From Eggerthellaceae bacterium (GTDB lineage Bacteria > Actinomycetota > Coriobacteriia > Coriobacteriales > Eggerthellaceae), in contig JAFUCW010000051.1 in the NCBI GenBank assembly GCA_017459485.1, forward strand, positions 1 to 12,439: a stretch of 12,439 nt of DNA. The letters are read 5' to 3'. This document shows positions 6,307-12,423 of this stretch, piece by piece. How positions within the stretch are numbered: the first letter of the stretch is position 1; every line of letters starts with the position of its first letter. The notes beneath the pieces were generated by a model. It saw only the letters and a list, made by a program, of their open reading frames with translations, did not search any database and was not told where the DNA came from. The position numbers and the translations under genes are program-made.

Positions 6307-7524
6307 CTACAGTTCGACCATGCACTCGATTGCTTCCTGCGGGCCGTCTACGACCTTGAAGCCGCCGACGAATCTGGCCAGTTTGATGTCGCGTTCGTGC
6401 TTGCCTGGCAAAAGAGACATGACAAGCTTGTGGCGTTCGTCGGTGAGCGCCATGAGCGAACATGCGCGGCGCTGTGCTTCGAGCGACTGTCCCGTTTCGC
6501 TTTCGACAGCGGCAATCAGCCGCATGACCAGCTGCTCTATTCCGCCAGGCTCGATCAGGTCTTCTTTCACGACAGGGAGCACGGTGTAGCCGGCAGATGC
6601 AAGCTCGCGGTTGCGCCGCAGGTCGTCGACGGCTTTGGCGCGCACGTGGGACATCGTTGTTTCAAGAATCTCTTGGGGATACGCGCTTTCTGGGTGGGTT
6701 GCTGCCTCGGCGGCGGCACGCGCGACAGCAGCAAGGTCAAGATGAACCATGCCGTCGTAGTTCAGGCCAACTTTCGTGCCCGAGACCAAGATATCGGGAA
6801 CGCGCGTGCTGTCCTTTGTTGCCTCTTCGCCATCCTGAATGGAAACGCGAGGGTTGAGGACAAGGGAGTCGAAGCTAAAGCCAAGGTCGTCTGCACGCAT
6901 GCGCAAGAGGGCGGCGACAAGGGACTCCATGGGCGACCAGGCGTTGTCGTCCACGAAGCGCACCATTTTGCGGGCCACCTCTTTTCCGCGGACGTTTTTG
7001 ACCTGATCGATGAAGGCAGCGATGCGCTCTGCCGACGTGACCGGCTCGACGCCGAAGGTGACGGGCCCGCACGCGGGGTCGGCGGCGTCGCGGGAGAAGG
7101 TGCCGCACAGTTCGTGCCCGAGCATCACGAGCTCCATAGGGGACAGCACTGTAGCCATTTCGATGAAGACCAACTCGGGGCAGCTGAACACCGTCTGGTT
7201 CGATGCCCCTTTGCTTTCCGCGTTTTCCACAGGGACGAACGATTTCGGCGGAATGCCCGAGGCGTAGACCGAGCAGGTGGAGTTCACCAGGCGCACGCGA
7301 GCTTCGGCATTGGGGACGGCAATGTCGAGCGGGGTTGCCTTGTCCAAGCATGACCCAAGCCCAAGCGCTTCGAACCCGAACGCCGAGCGCGTCCATTTCT
7401 TGCGAGACGAATGGGACGGAAGGGGAAGGTCGGTCCGCTTTTCGAACATGGTGCGGGGCGATCCGTTTGCACGAAGCGCGCGAATAACGCTCAGTGCGCT
7501 CCTTTTGTTCAAGGCGATGGACAT
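6307..7524 (-). CDS. AbiEi/DUF559-like protein with degenerate PD-(D/E)XK endonuclease fold
   Basis: The protein has 405 residues. The middle (SCPELVFIEMATVLSPMELVMLGHELCGTF, about 114-143, then DNAWSPMESLVAALL, about 193-207) matches a family often found in Coriobacteriia and annotated as hypothetical or AbiEi-related. The C-terminal part (about 215-345) resembles a DUF559/Vsr-type nuclease: PDILVSG with Asp244, KVGLNYDGMVHLD, then DDLRRNRELASAGYTVLPV. Where homologues have an acidic residue before YDG (usually VEYDG), this one has Asn255, so nuclease activity is doubtful. The ATG at 7524 has AAAGGA 8 nt upstream. It stands alone between purL and a transporter, with no partner toxin or antitoxin next to it. 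A paired TGTACA operator lies upstream. Function is unknown; phage defence is only an inference from distant AbiEi likeness. Confidence 0.75.
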   Translation of the reverse strand: MSIALNKRSALSVIRALRANGSPRTMFEKRTDLPLPSHSSRKKWTRSAFGFEALGLGSCLDKATPLDIAVPNAEARVRLVNSTCSVYASGIPPKSFVPVENAESKGASNQTVFSCPELVFIEMATVLSPMELVMLGHELCGTFSRDAADPACGPVTFGVEPVTSAERIAAFIDQVKNVRGKEVARKMVRFVDDNAWSPMESLVAALLRMRADDLGFSFDSLVLNPRVSIQDGEEATKDSTRVPDILVSGTKVGLNYDGMVHLDLAAVARAAAEAATHPESAYPQEILETTMSHVRAKAVDDLRRNRELASAGYTVLPVVKEDLIEPGGIEQLVMRLIAAVESETGQSLEAQRRACSLMALTDERHKLVMSLLPGKHERDIKLARFVGGFKVVDGPQEAIECMVEL

Positions 7525-7579
7525 GGGCCAGTTCCTTTCGTTGGTGCAATGCGCACAGGGGCGTGGTCTTCAGCCAGAA

Positions 7580-7655
7580 AATCTGTACATTATTTCTCGC
7601 AATGTATCATGATAGGCTGAAATAGAGAAGAGCTGATTGAAAAAATGTACAGATT
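7580..7655. promoter_or_regulatory. Inverted pair of TGTACA-centred sites ahead of the AbiEi-like gene
   Basis: AATCTGTACATT (7580-7591) and its exact reverse complement AATGTACAGATT (7644-7655) enclose 52 bp. The proximal copy is about 55 bp upstream of the ATG at 7524, where it could cover or flank a promoter. Copies start 64 bp apart, exactly as in the purL-side pair. A third TGTACA at 7662-7667 lies outside the pair. Confidence 0.7.
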
Positions 7656-7669
7656 ACTGCGTGTACAAA
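7636..7669 (-). terminator. Possible terminator of the NSS transporter gene
   Basis: On the minus strand, 28 bp after the transporter stop, two TGTACA copies (7662-7667 and 7646-7651) can pair as a 6-bp stem with a 10-nt loop, followed directly by ATTTTTTC. The stem is short and AU-rich, so termination would be weak, and one copy is shared with the operator-like pair. Confidence 0.3.
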
Positions 7670-7694
7670 CCAACTTTGCGCGAAGGGAACAGCG

Positions 7695-9074
7695 CTACCC
7701 GGTGACTACGGGCACCCAACCCATGATGAGCACCACGATGATCAGCACCGGAACGACATAAGTCATGTAGGCGCGGGCCCATTTGGGGTACTTCGCCCCT
7801 GTGCCCTTGTCTGCTTCGGCGACGAAATTGTCCCATCCCCAACCGCTTTTGCGCGTGCAGAACAGCAGAATGACCAGCGCTCCTATGGGCAGCAGGTTGT
7901 TCGACACGATGAAGTCCTCGCTTGCCTGGATGTCGCCGATGTGGGGAAGGGTGCAGCCCGACCACACGTTGAATCCCAGGGCGCAGGGAAGGGACAGCAG
8001 AACAAGCAAAACGCCGTTGATCAGCGTAGCCTTGCCGCGCGGCATGTTCCACTGGTCCATGGAAAACGCGATGATGTTCTCGAACACGGCAATGACAGTC
8101 GAAAGCGCAGCGAAGCTCAAGAATACGAAGAACAGCGTGCACCACAGCTGCCCCAAAGGCATCTGGCCAAACACGTTCGGCAGCGTAACGAACACAAGGC
8201 CAGGGCCCGCGCCTGGCTCGACGCCGACTGCGAAGCAGGCGGGGAAGATGATCAAGCCGGCCATCAGTGCAACGCCTGTGTCGAGCGCCCCGATGCGCAG
8301 GGACTCTCCCATAAGCGAATGGTCGCGACCAATGTAGCTGCCGAATATAAGCATGGACCCGATACCCAGCGAAAGCGTGAAGAACGCCTGGCCCATGGCA
8401 GCATATGCGGCCTGCCCGAAGCCGGACAGGCCCCCGCCGAGCAGGTTGCCGAAGTCGGGCATAAGGTAGAACTTGATGCCTTCGGCAGCCCCCGGCAGGG
8501 TCATCGAGCGGATCACCAGCAGCGCCATGACCAATAGCAGCGCGAGCATCATGATCTTGGTGACGCGCTCGACGCCTCCTTGCAGCCCAGCAGCGCATGC
8601 CGCCAGGCCGATTGCGCACACGACCACCATCCACAAGATCATTTCCCCGGGGTTGGCGAGCAGTGTGTCGAACACGGCTCCCACTTGGTCGGGTGTGGCG
8701 CCGTTGAACGTGCCTACGGCGCTTTTTTGCACGTAGGCAAGCATCCATCCTGCCACGGTGGTGTAGAACATCATGAGCAGGTAGTTGCCCACGAGCGCCA
8801 TCCATTTGACCATGTGCCACTTGCTGCCTTTAGGCTCGAGCACGTCGTAGGCACGCGCGGGTCCGCGTTGGGCGCCGCGGCCAACGGCGAATTCCATAGC
8901 TAGGATTGGCAGGCTGAACAGTACCAGAAACAAGATGTACATGATCACGAAGGCGCCCCCACCGTATTGCCCGGTGATGTAAGGGAAGCGCCATACGTTG
9001 CCCAGGCCAATTGCGCAACCAGCACTGATAAGTAGGAATCCAAGTCGGCTTGCGAACTGTTCTCGTTGTGCCAC
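7695..9074 (-). CDS. Sodium-dependent transporter, neurotransmitter:sodium symporter (NSS/SNF) family
   Basis: The protein has 459 residues, normal for bacterial NSS proteins, which import amino acids or related amines using Na+ with a LeuT fold. TM1 has the family signature ISAGCAIGLGNVWRFPY, with the unwound region that binds Na+ and substrate. TM6-like SLGIGSMLIFGSY and TM8-like FLSFAALSTVIAVFENI segments also fit. About 11-12 hydrophobic helices are visible and no C-terminal extension. I chose GTG at 9072-9074 because AGAAGGAG lies 5 nt upstream and the result (VAQREQFASRLGF) matches family N-termini; the open frame extends to 9101 without better signals. An ISL3 element begins only 39 bp upstream of this start, so the native promoter has been displaced. 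Transcription may now come from the IS or from read-through. Substrate is unknown. Confidence 0.92.
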   Translation of the reverse strand: MAQREQFASRLGFLLISAGCAIGLGNVWRFPYITGQYGGGAFVIMYILFLVLFSLPILAMEFAVGRGAQRGPARAYDVLEPKGSKWHMVKWMALVGNYLLMMFYTTVAGWMLAYVQKSAVGTFNGATPDQVGAVFDTLLANPGEMILWMVVVCAIGLAACAAGLQGGVERVTKIMMLALLLVMALLVIRSMTLPGAAEGIKFYLMPDFGNLLGGGLSGFGQAAYAAMGQAFFTLSLGIGSMLIFGSYIGRDHSLMGESLRIGALDTGVALMAGLIIFPACFAVGVEPGAGPGLVFVTLPNVFGQMPLGQLWCTLFFVFLSFAALSTVIAVFENIIAFSMDQWNMPRGKATLINGVLLVLLSLPCALGFNVWSGCTLPHIGDIQASEDFIVSNNLLPIGALVILLFCTRKSGWGWDNFVAEADKGTGAKYPKWARAYMTYVVPVLIIVVLIMGWVPVVTG

Positions 9075-9113
9075 GACATCTCCTTCTGCTCTTAGGAACA
9101 AGTAGACATTTTA

Positions 9114-9164
9114 GGCCCTTCGCGGTTTTTAGTGGGTAGCACAGGCGGGCAGCTGGGGGAAGTG
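9114..9164 (+). repeat. ISL3 left inverted repeat
   Basis: 51 bp are identical to the reverse complement of 10461-10511. One mismatch and then five further matching bases extend the similarity to 9170. Confidence 0.95.
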
Positions 9165-9194
9165 TAGTTTCGCGCGGGGCCGAGCGGTATCATT

Positions 9195-9221
9195 CTCCAC
9201 GTCAACGGAGGAACGTGGAGG
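9195..9221 (+). promoter_or_regulatory. Hairpin sequestering the ISL3 transposase ribosome binding site
   Basis: CTCCACGT (9195-9202) pairs perfectly with ACGTGGAG (9213-9220) around a 10-nt loop. The right arm contains all but the last base of the Shine-Dalgarno GGAGG (9217-9221) for the ATG at 9228. Transcripts entering from outside would carry the fold and have the site blocked, a control known in principle from other insertion sequences. Confidence 0.55.
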
Positions 9222-9227
9222 CAACCG

Positions 9228-10496
9228 ATGAACCCTCAATCTCAGATGCTGGCAGCCCTGATCTCGAAATCGCTCAACCTCGGCCCGGAGTGGACGGTGG
9301 TCGACGTCGAGATGCGCGAGTGCGACCCGGAGCCCGACGAGCTGCACGTCTACGTCGAGCGGACGCCCGGGCACGCCCTTAAGTGCCCGAAGTGCGGCGC
9401 GATGCACGGCGCCTACGACACGCGCAAGCGCACGTGGCGCCACCTGGACATCTGGCAGTACAAGACCTACATACACTGCGAGGTCCCGCGCCTGGACTGC
9501 GGCGACGGCAAGCCCGTCACCGCCGAGGTGCCCTGGGCTGCGCCCGACGCCAAGCACTTCACCGCGCTGTTCGAGGCGCAGGTGCTGGTCATGGCGATGT
9601 CGTCGATGCCGGTGGCGGGCATAGCCGGGGTCGTGCGCGAGCACGACACGAGGATCTGGGCGATGCTGGGCCGCATCGTGTCGAAGGCCCACGCGGAGGC
9701 CGACTTCTCCGGCGTGACCGACGTGGGCGTCGACGAGACCGCCCGCAGGCGCGGCCACAACTACCTCACGAGCTTCGTCGACCTGGACGGCGAGCGCGTC
9801 ATGGTCTGCGCGCTCGGGCGCGACGCCGGCACGGTGGCCGAGTTCGCTCGCGAGCTGGAGGCGCACGGCGGCGACCCCGGGGCCGTCGCGGTCGTCACCT
9901 GCGACCTGTCGCCTGCGTTCGCCAAGGGGGTCGCCGAGCACCTGCCCAACGCGGAGCGCGTGGCCGACCGCTTCCACGTGATCCAGCTCGCGACCAGGCA
10001 GCTGGACAAGGTGAGGGCCGCCGAGGCCAAGGAGTCCAAGGAGAAGAGGGCGCTGCTGTCCCGCACGAAGTACATCTGGCTCAAGAACGAGTCGAGCCTC
10101 ACCGAGGGGCAGGCGGAGAGGAAGCGCAGCCTGGCCAAGGAGCACTTGAAGACCTCGCGCGCCTGCGCGATGAAGGAGGCGCTGCAGGCCGTCTACGAAT
10201 GCGGGACGCGCGAGGAGGCGGAGTCGGAGCTAGACGCGCTGTGCAGCTGGATCATGCACTCGAACGTGCCGCAGATGAAGGCCGTGGCCAAGACCATACG
10301 GGAGAACAAGGCCGAGATACTCAACTACTTCGACCACAGGCTGACCAACGCCGTGCTGGAGGGCATGAACTCGGTCATCCAGTCGGCCAAGAGGCAGGCG
10401 CGCGGGTTCAGCAACCTGGAGTACTTCAAGACCATCATCTACCTGAAACTGGGAAAACTGCACTTCCCCCAGCTGCCCGCCTGTGCTACCCACTAA
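9228..10496 (+). CDS. ISL3-family transposase
   Basis: The protein has 422 residues, full length for ISL3. An N-terminal zinc-finger-like domain has CPKCG (Cys53, Cys56) and paired Cys84/Cys91. The DDE catalytic core shows Asp169 in VGVDETARRRGHNY, Asp226 in VVTCDLSPAF, and the Glu at about 378 in NAVLEGMNSVIQSAKRQARGF. VADRFHVIQL downstream of the second Asp is also characteristic. No frameshift or stop is seen, so the enzyme is probably active. The ATG at 9228 has GGAGG 6 nt upstream, itself inside a hairpin. The C-terminus is encoded by the right inverted repeat. Strong G/C bias at third positions, more extreme than the flanking genes, marks it as an incoming element. Confidence 0.95.
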   Translation: MNPQSQMLAALISKSLNLGPEWTVVDVEMRECDPEPDELHVYVERTPGHALKCPKCGAMHGAYDTRKRTWRHLDIWQYKTYIHCEVPRLDCGDGKPVTAEVPWAAPDAKHFTALFEAQVLVMAMSSMPVAGIAGVVREHDTRIWAMLGRIVSKAHAEADFSGVTDVGVDETARRRGHNYLTSFVDLDGERVMVCALGRDAGTVAEFARELEAHGGDPGAVAVVTCDLSPAFAKGVAEHLPNAERVADRFHVIQLATRQLDKVRAAEAKESKEKRALLSRTKYIWLKNESSLTEGQAERKRSLAKEHLKTSRACAMKEALQAVYECGTREEAESELDALCSWIMHSNVPQMKAVAKTIRENKAEILNYFDHRLTNAVLEGMNSVIQSAKRQARGFSNLEYFKTIIYLKLGKLHFPQLPACATH

Positions 10497-10511
10497 AAAC
10501 CGCGAAGGGCC
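10461..10511 (-). repeat. ISL3 right inverted repeat, overlapping the transposase 3' end
   Basis: This is the perfect complement of the left repeat. The last 12 codons of the transposase (ending LHFPQLPACATH) and its TAA lie mostly inside it, so the repeat is also coding sequence. Confidence 0.95.
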
Positions 10512-10600
10512 TCTTTTTCTTTGGATGGAACAAGTGCGTCGATGTTGCTGGTCTCGTTGATTTCGATGTTTTCGTTGCTGGTTGATTGGTGCTCGTCCAT
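10493..10600 (-). pseudogene. Small leader ORF truncated by the ISL3 insertion
   Basis: The start ATG at 10598-10600 has a strong Shine-Dalgarno (AAAGGAG, 6-nt spacer) and, further up, an extended -10-like TGCGATAAT (10630-10638, minus). About 29 native codons (MDEHQSTSNENIEINETSN and on), polar and rich in Asn, Glu and Ser, precede the ISL3 end, after which the frame runs six codons into the inverted repeat and stops. It was probably the start of a gene or leader peptide in front of the NSS transporter. If the IS is removed at 9114/10511, the frame gives 36 codons ending 17 nt before the transporter GTG. If one more base belongs to each IS end, the frame instead runs straight into the transporter. 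I do not recognise a family, and no membrane segment is present. Confidence 0.55.
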
Positions 10601-10629
10601 TGCCCACTCCTTTCACGGGGTTGTTGAAC

Positions 10630-10638
10630 ATTATCGCA
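10630..10638 (-). promoter_or_regulatory. Putative extended -10 promoter for the truncated leader ORF / former NSS operon
   Basis: The minus strand reads TGC-GATAAT, an extended -10 match, about 30 bp upstream of the leader ATG. No clear -35 is seen. This may have been the native promoter of the transporter before the ISL3 separated them. Confidence 0.4.
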
Positions 10639-10658
10639 TTACTGCGGAATCCGATTAT

Positions 10659-10671
10659 TAGCTGGCAGCTA
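10659..10671. promoter_or_regulatory. Palindrome between divergent promoters
   Basis: TAGCTG-G-CAGCTA is a perfect 6-bp-arm dyad lying between the minus-strand leader promoter and the plus-strand GIY-YIG promoter. This is a plausible operator position, but there is no other support. Confidence 0.3.
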
Positions 10672-10724
10672 TTGTAGCTTTGTTATTGCAATCTTCACGA
10701 GCGCTTAGAAGAGTCGATCGGGCA

Positions 10725-10730
10725 TATAAT
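10725..10730 (+). promoter_or_regulatory. Putative -10 element for the GIY-YIG/CMD gene
   Basis: A perfect TATAAT would put transcription start near 10737, leaving about 30 nt before the chosen ATG at 10767. This argues against the TTG-initiated longer frame at 10680. The -35 region is weak (CGCTTA at 17-bp spacing). Confidence 0.5.
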
Positions 10731-10766
10731 TACGCATATGTGCAACAGATGAGGGATGGGCTCGGT

Positions 10767-12194
10767 ATGAAAATCGGCAAGCTAACCTTCAAAGAGCTGG
10801 ACGTAGAAGGCCGCGCCTCCATATCCACGGATCTTTCAGACGAGGATGCACGGGGCATTTACGCTTACGAATTCTCCGATGGCACCTGGTACGTGGGCAA
10901 GTCTGTCGATGTGCGCGACAGGCATGTGCAGCACATGCACGAATACCGGCACATGGACCCGCCCCTGCATGCAACAAAGATGCTGTGGGCGTCTGTTACG
11001 GGAGATGGTCAGGAGCTTGACTATGCAGAATCTGGGACAATCGCTTGGTTCGAGACCAAGGGTTACGACCTACGCAACAAGGCTAAAACGGGACGCCCAG
11101 GTGGCAGCCTCGAGGTTATGGTGGATACAGGCAACGGGTGGGGCGTTTCCATTCCGTGGGACCGAGATAGAATTCCTGCGAGCACCCGTGAATTTACCTT
11201 CGAAGAGCAGCCGAAGATGCTGGAGAAGTTTAAGAAGCTGCAATCGATTCCTGAATACGACTCGCTGATAGCTACGCTTGCATGGTATGTCCACAACACC
11301 ATTCCAGCACCTGCAGATACCGCGGGCAGCCTTTGGGTGGTTACAGCCATGCCGTCCACATACGGCCGTCTGTGCTGCATCACCTGCCAGAACGTGGAAA
11401 CGTTCGTGGTGTTCGAAGATGGCGCGTTCGACAAAAAGGGCCCATGGGCTTTTGTCAATCTCAAGCCAGCAGAGGATATGCTCGTTCCTGACTGGGGGAA
11501 GGGCGATCTAGGCAACTACGAGAACCTGAGGAATTGCATCAGATTTACGTTCGACTCGCTCGACGAAGTGGACTACATGCTTGCAAGCGAAAGGATGCTC
11601 GACTGCTGTTATCGCGTGAATTCCGAGCTGATGCGCAAAGGTGCTTCCATGATGAAGCGCTACAACAATCCCTACCTTGTTGATGCAATACTCAACTACA
11701 ACTTGCCCGAGCGCGAAGAAGTCCAGGCCGATGAGCATGTTCTCAGAATATCAAAGAAGATACTTGATCCTTTGAAAACGCCCGAGTTCGTCCCTTTCGA
11801 GCCCGACGTTGCACCCGGTGTTTTCTGGGATATCATCGATTCTGGTTGTTTAGAAAAGGAGCCCACTATGGCAGACAGAATCGTGCAGACTGCAGGACGT
11901 GAGGCGTTGGGACAGTTCGCTCCGGACTTCGCCCACTTCAACGACGACGTCCTTTTTGGGGAGAACTGGAACAACCAGGACATCGACCTGAAGACGCGTT
12001 GCATCATAACCGTGGTTGCGCTCATGGCGCAGGGCATCACCGACAACTCGCTCAAGTACCACCTGGAGAACGCTAAGGTGCATGGCGTGTCGCAGAAGGA
12101 AATGGCGGCAGTGATCACGCATGTGGCGTTCTACGCCGGCTGGCCCAAGGCTTGGGCGGTGTTCAACCTGGCAAAGGAGGTTTACCGCGAATAG
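10767..12194 (+). CDS. GIY-YIG nuclease-like protein fused to a C-terminal carboxymuconolactone decarboxylase (CMD) domain
   Basis: The frame encodes 475 residues. The N-terminal GIY-YIG domain (about 29-110) has all hallmark residues: GIY (30-32), YVG (42-44), Arg50/Arg52, Glu88 and Asn104. It could therefore be a metal-dependent endonuclease. Residues about 115-365 form a domain I do not recognise, with several Cys (for example GRLCCITCQ). From Met368 the sequence is a complete small CMD/AhpD-like domain of 108 residues (CIITVVALMAQGITDNSLKYH, then HGVSQKEMAAVITHVAFYAGWP) without the CxxC of AhpD. Met368 is preceded by AAAAGGAG with a 6-nt spacer, so the CMD part can also be made alone. I chose ATG 10767 because the -10 at 10725-10730 leaves no room for the earlier TTG; ATG 10749 is an alternative. 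The pairing of nuclease and CMD is unusual and may reflect a lost stop codon. Confidence 0.75.
   Translation: MKIGKLTFKELDVEGRASISTDLSDEDARGIYAYEFSDGTWYVGKSVDVRDRHVQHMHEYRHMDPPLHATKMLWASVTGDGQELDYAESGTIAWFETKGYDLRNKAKTGRPGGSLEVMVDTGNGWGVSIPWDRDRIPASTREFTFEEQPKMLEKFKKLQSIPEYDSLIATLAWYVHNTIPAPADTAGSLWVVTAMPSTYGRLCCITCQNVETFVVFEDGAFDKKGPWAFVNLKPAEDMLVPDWGKGDLGNYENLRNCIRFTFDSLDEVDYMLASERMLDCCYRVNSELMRKGASMMKRYNNPYLVDAILNYNLPEREEVQADEHVLRISKKILDPLKTPEFVPFEPDVAPGVFWDIIDSGCLEKEPTMADRIVQTAGREALGQFAPDFAHFNDDVLFGENWNNQDIDLKTRCIITVVALMAQGITDNSLKYHLENAKVHGVSQKEMAAVITHVAFYAGWPKAWAVFNLAKEVYRE
11853..11861 (+). promoter_or_regulatory. Internal ribosome binding site before the CMD domain
   Basis: The purine-rich GAAAAGGAG, inside the upstream coding frame (encoding LEKE), ends 6 nt before ATG 11868. 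It decides the internal start proposed for the CMD protein. Confidence 0.6.
11868..12194 (+). CDS. Carboxymuconolactone decarboxylase-family protein, internal start
   Basis: This is the 3' part of the fused frame, with independent initiation signals: AGAAAAGGAG ends 6 nt before ATG 11868. The 108-residue product spans a whole CMD domain, the normal size of stand-alone family members, which are small helical oligomers acting in aromatic catabolism or as peroxidase-like AhpD relatives. The codons become more GC-rich (GAC, AAC, CTG) right after this ATG than in the GIY-YIG part, consistent with separate origins. It may be translated both alone and as the tail of the fusion. The substrate is unknown. 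Confidence 0.6.
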   Translation: MADRIVQTAGREALGQFAPDFAHFNDDVLFGENWNNQDIDLKTRCIITVVALMAQGITDNSLKYHLENAKVHGVSQKEMAAVITHVAFYAGWPKAWAVFNLAKEVYRE

Positions 12195-12207
12195 GGGAAC
12201 ATCCGCT

Positions 12208-12227
12208 TTACCCGCCACTGGCGGTAA
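12208..12227 (+). terminator. Possible terminator hairpin after the GIY-YIG/CMD gene
   Basis: TTAC(C)CGCC pairs with GGCGGTAA around ACT, 13 bp after the stop codon. There is no clear T-run after it, so it may be a weak or factor-assisted terminator or an mRNA 3'-end hairpin. Confidence 0.35.
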
Positions 12228-12378
12228 TAATGTGTGTAGCCTTCCTTCCACGATCTCCAGCAGCTCGCGCGCCTGCATGCAGCCAACCTTCTCGAGGAGC
12301 CAGTCGTCCAATGCTCCGCTTCTTGGAGGGTTTTCCGCTTTTCGAGGCAACGAGCATCGCGCCTGGTTGTTTCTGTAC

Positions 12379-12407
12379 TATAATTCCAAAAGTTAGAAAG
12401 TTGGAAT
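12379..12407 (+). promoter_or_regulatory. Promoter -10 with overlapping palindromic operator
   Basis: TATAAT (12379-12384) is overlapped by an inverted repeat ATTCCAA (12383-12389) / TTGGAAT (12401-12407) with an 11-bp spacer. The copies are 18 bp apart centre to centre. A repressor dimer here would block the promoter of the gene starting at 12424. The -35 is not evident. Confidence 0.5.
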
Positions 12408-12423
12408 AGTGATTGGAGCTGGC

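Larger units (their letters stand above)
9114..10511 (+). mobile_element. Complete ISL3-family insertion sequence
   Basis: The element is 1,398 bp, bounded by 51-bp perfect inverted repeats (9114-9164 and 10461-10511), or 57 bp with one mismatch, and carries one transposase. The ends start GGCCCTTCGCGG, in keeping with ISL3 ends that begin GG. ISL3 elements usually make an 8-bp target duplication, but the flanks here (ACATTTTA left, TCTTTTTC right) do not match. It sits between a small minus-strand leader ORF and the NSS transporter. Confidence 0.9.

Noticed and set aside
6295..7353. 352-codon plus-strand open frame
   Set aside because: Antisense shadow of the AbiEi-like gene, which has the RBS and recognisable motifs.
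7654..8820. 388-codon minus-strand frame overlapping the transporter
   Set aside because: Out-of-frame shadow; its translation is Arg/His-rich, while the NSS frame shows the family signature.
9075..9101. TTG start for the transporter at 9101
   Set aside because: The GTG at 9074 has AGAAGGAG at good spacing and fits family N-termini; the TTG has no RBS and lies 12 bp from the IS end.
9129..10145. 338-codon minus-strand open frame across the ISL3 element
   Set aside because: Shadow of the transposase; its apparent C-terminal match to the transposase tail arises only because both ends carry the same inverted repeat.
9106..10519. Target-site duplication around the ISL3 element
   Set aside because: The 8-bp flanks ACATTTTA and TCTTTTTC do not match in either boundary choice.
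10680..10766. TTG start 29 codons upstream for the GIY-YIG gene
   Set aside because: No RBS, and a TATAAT at 10725-10730 lies inside this stretch, so transcription probably starts downstream of it.
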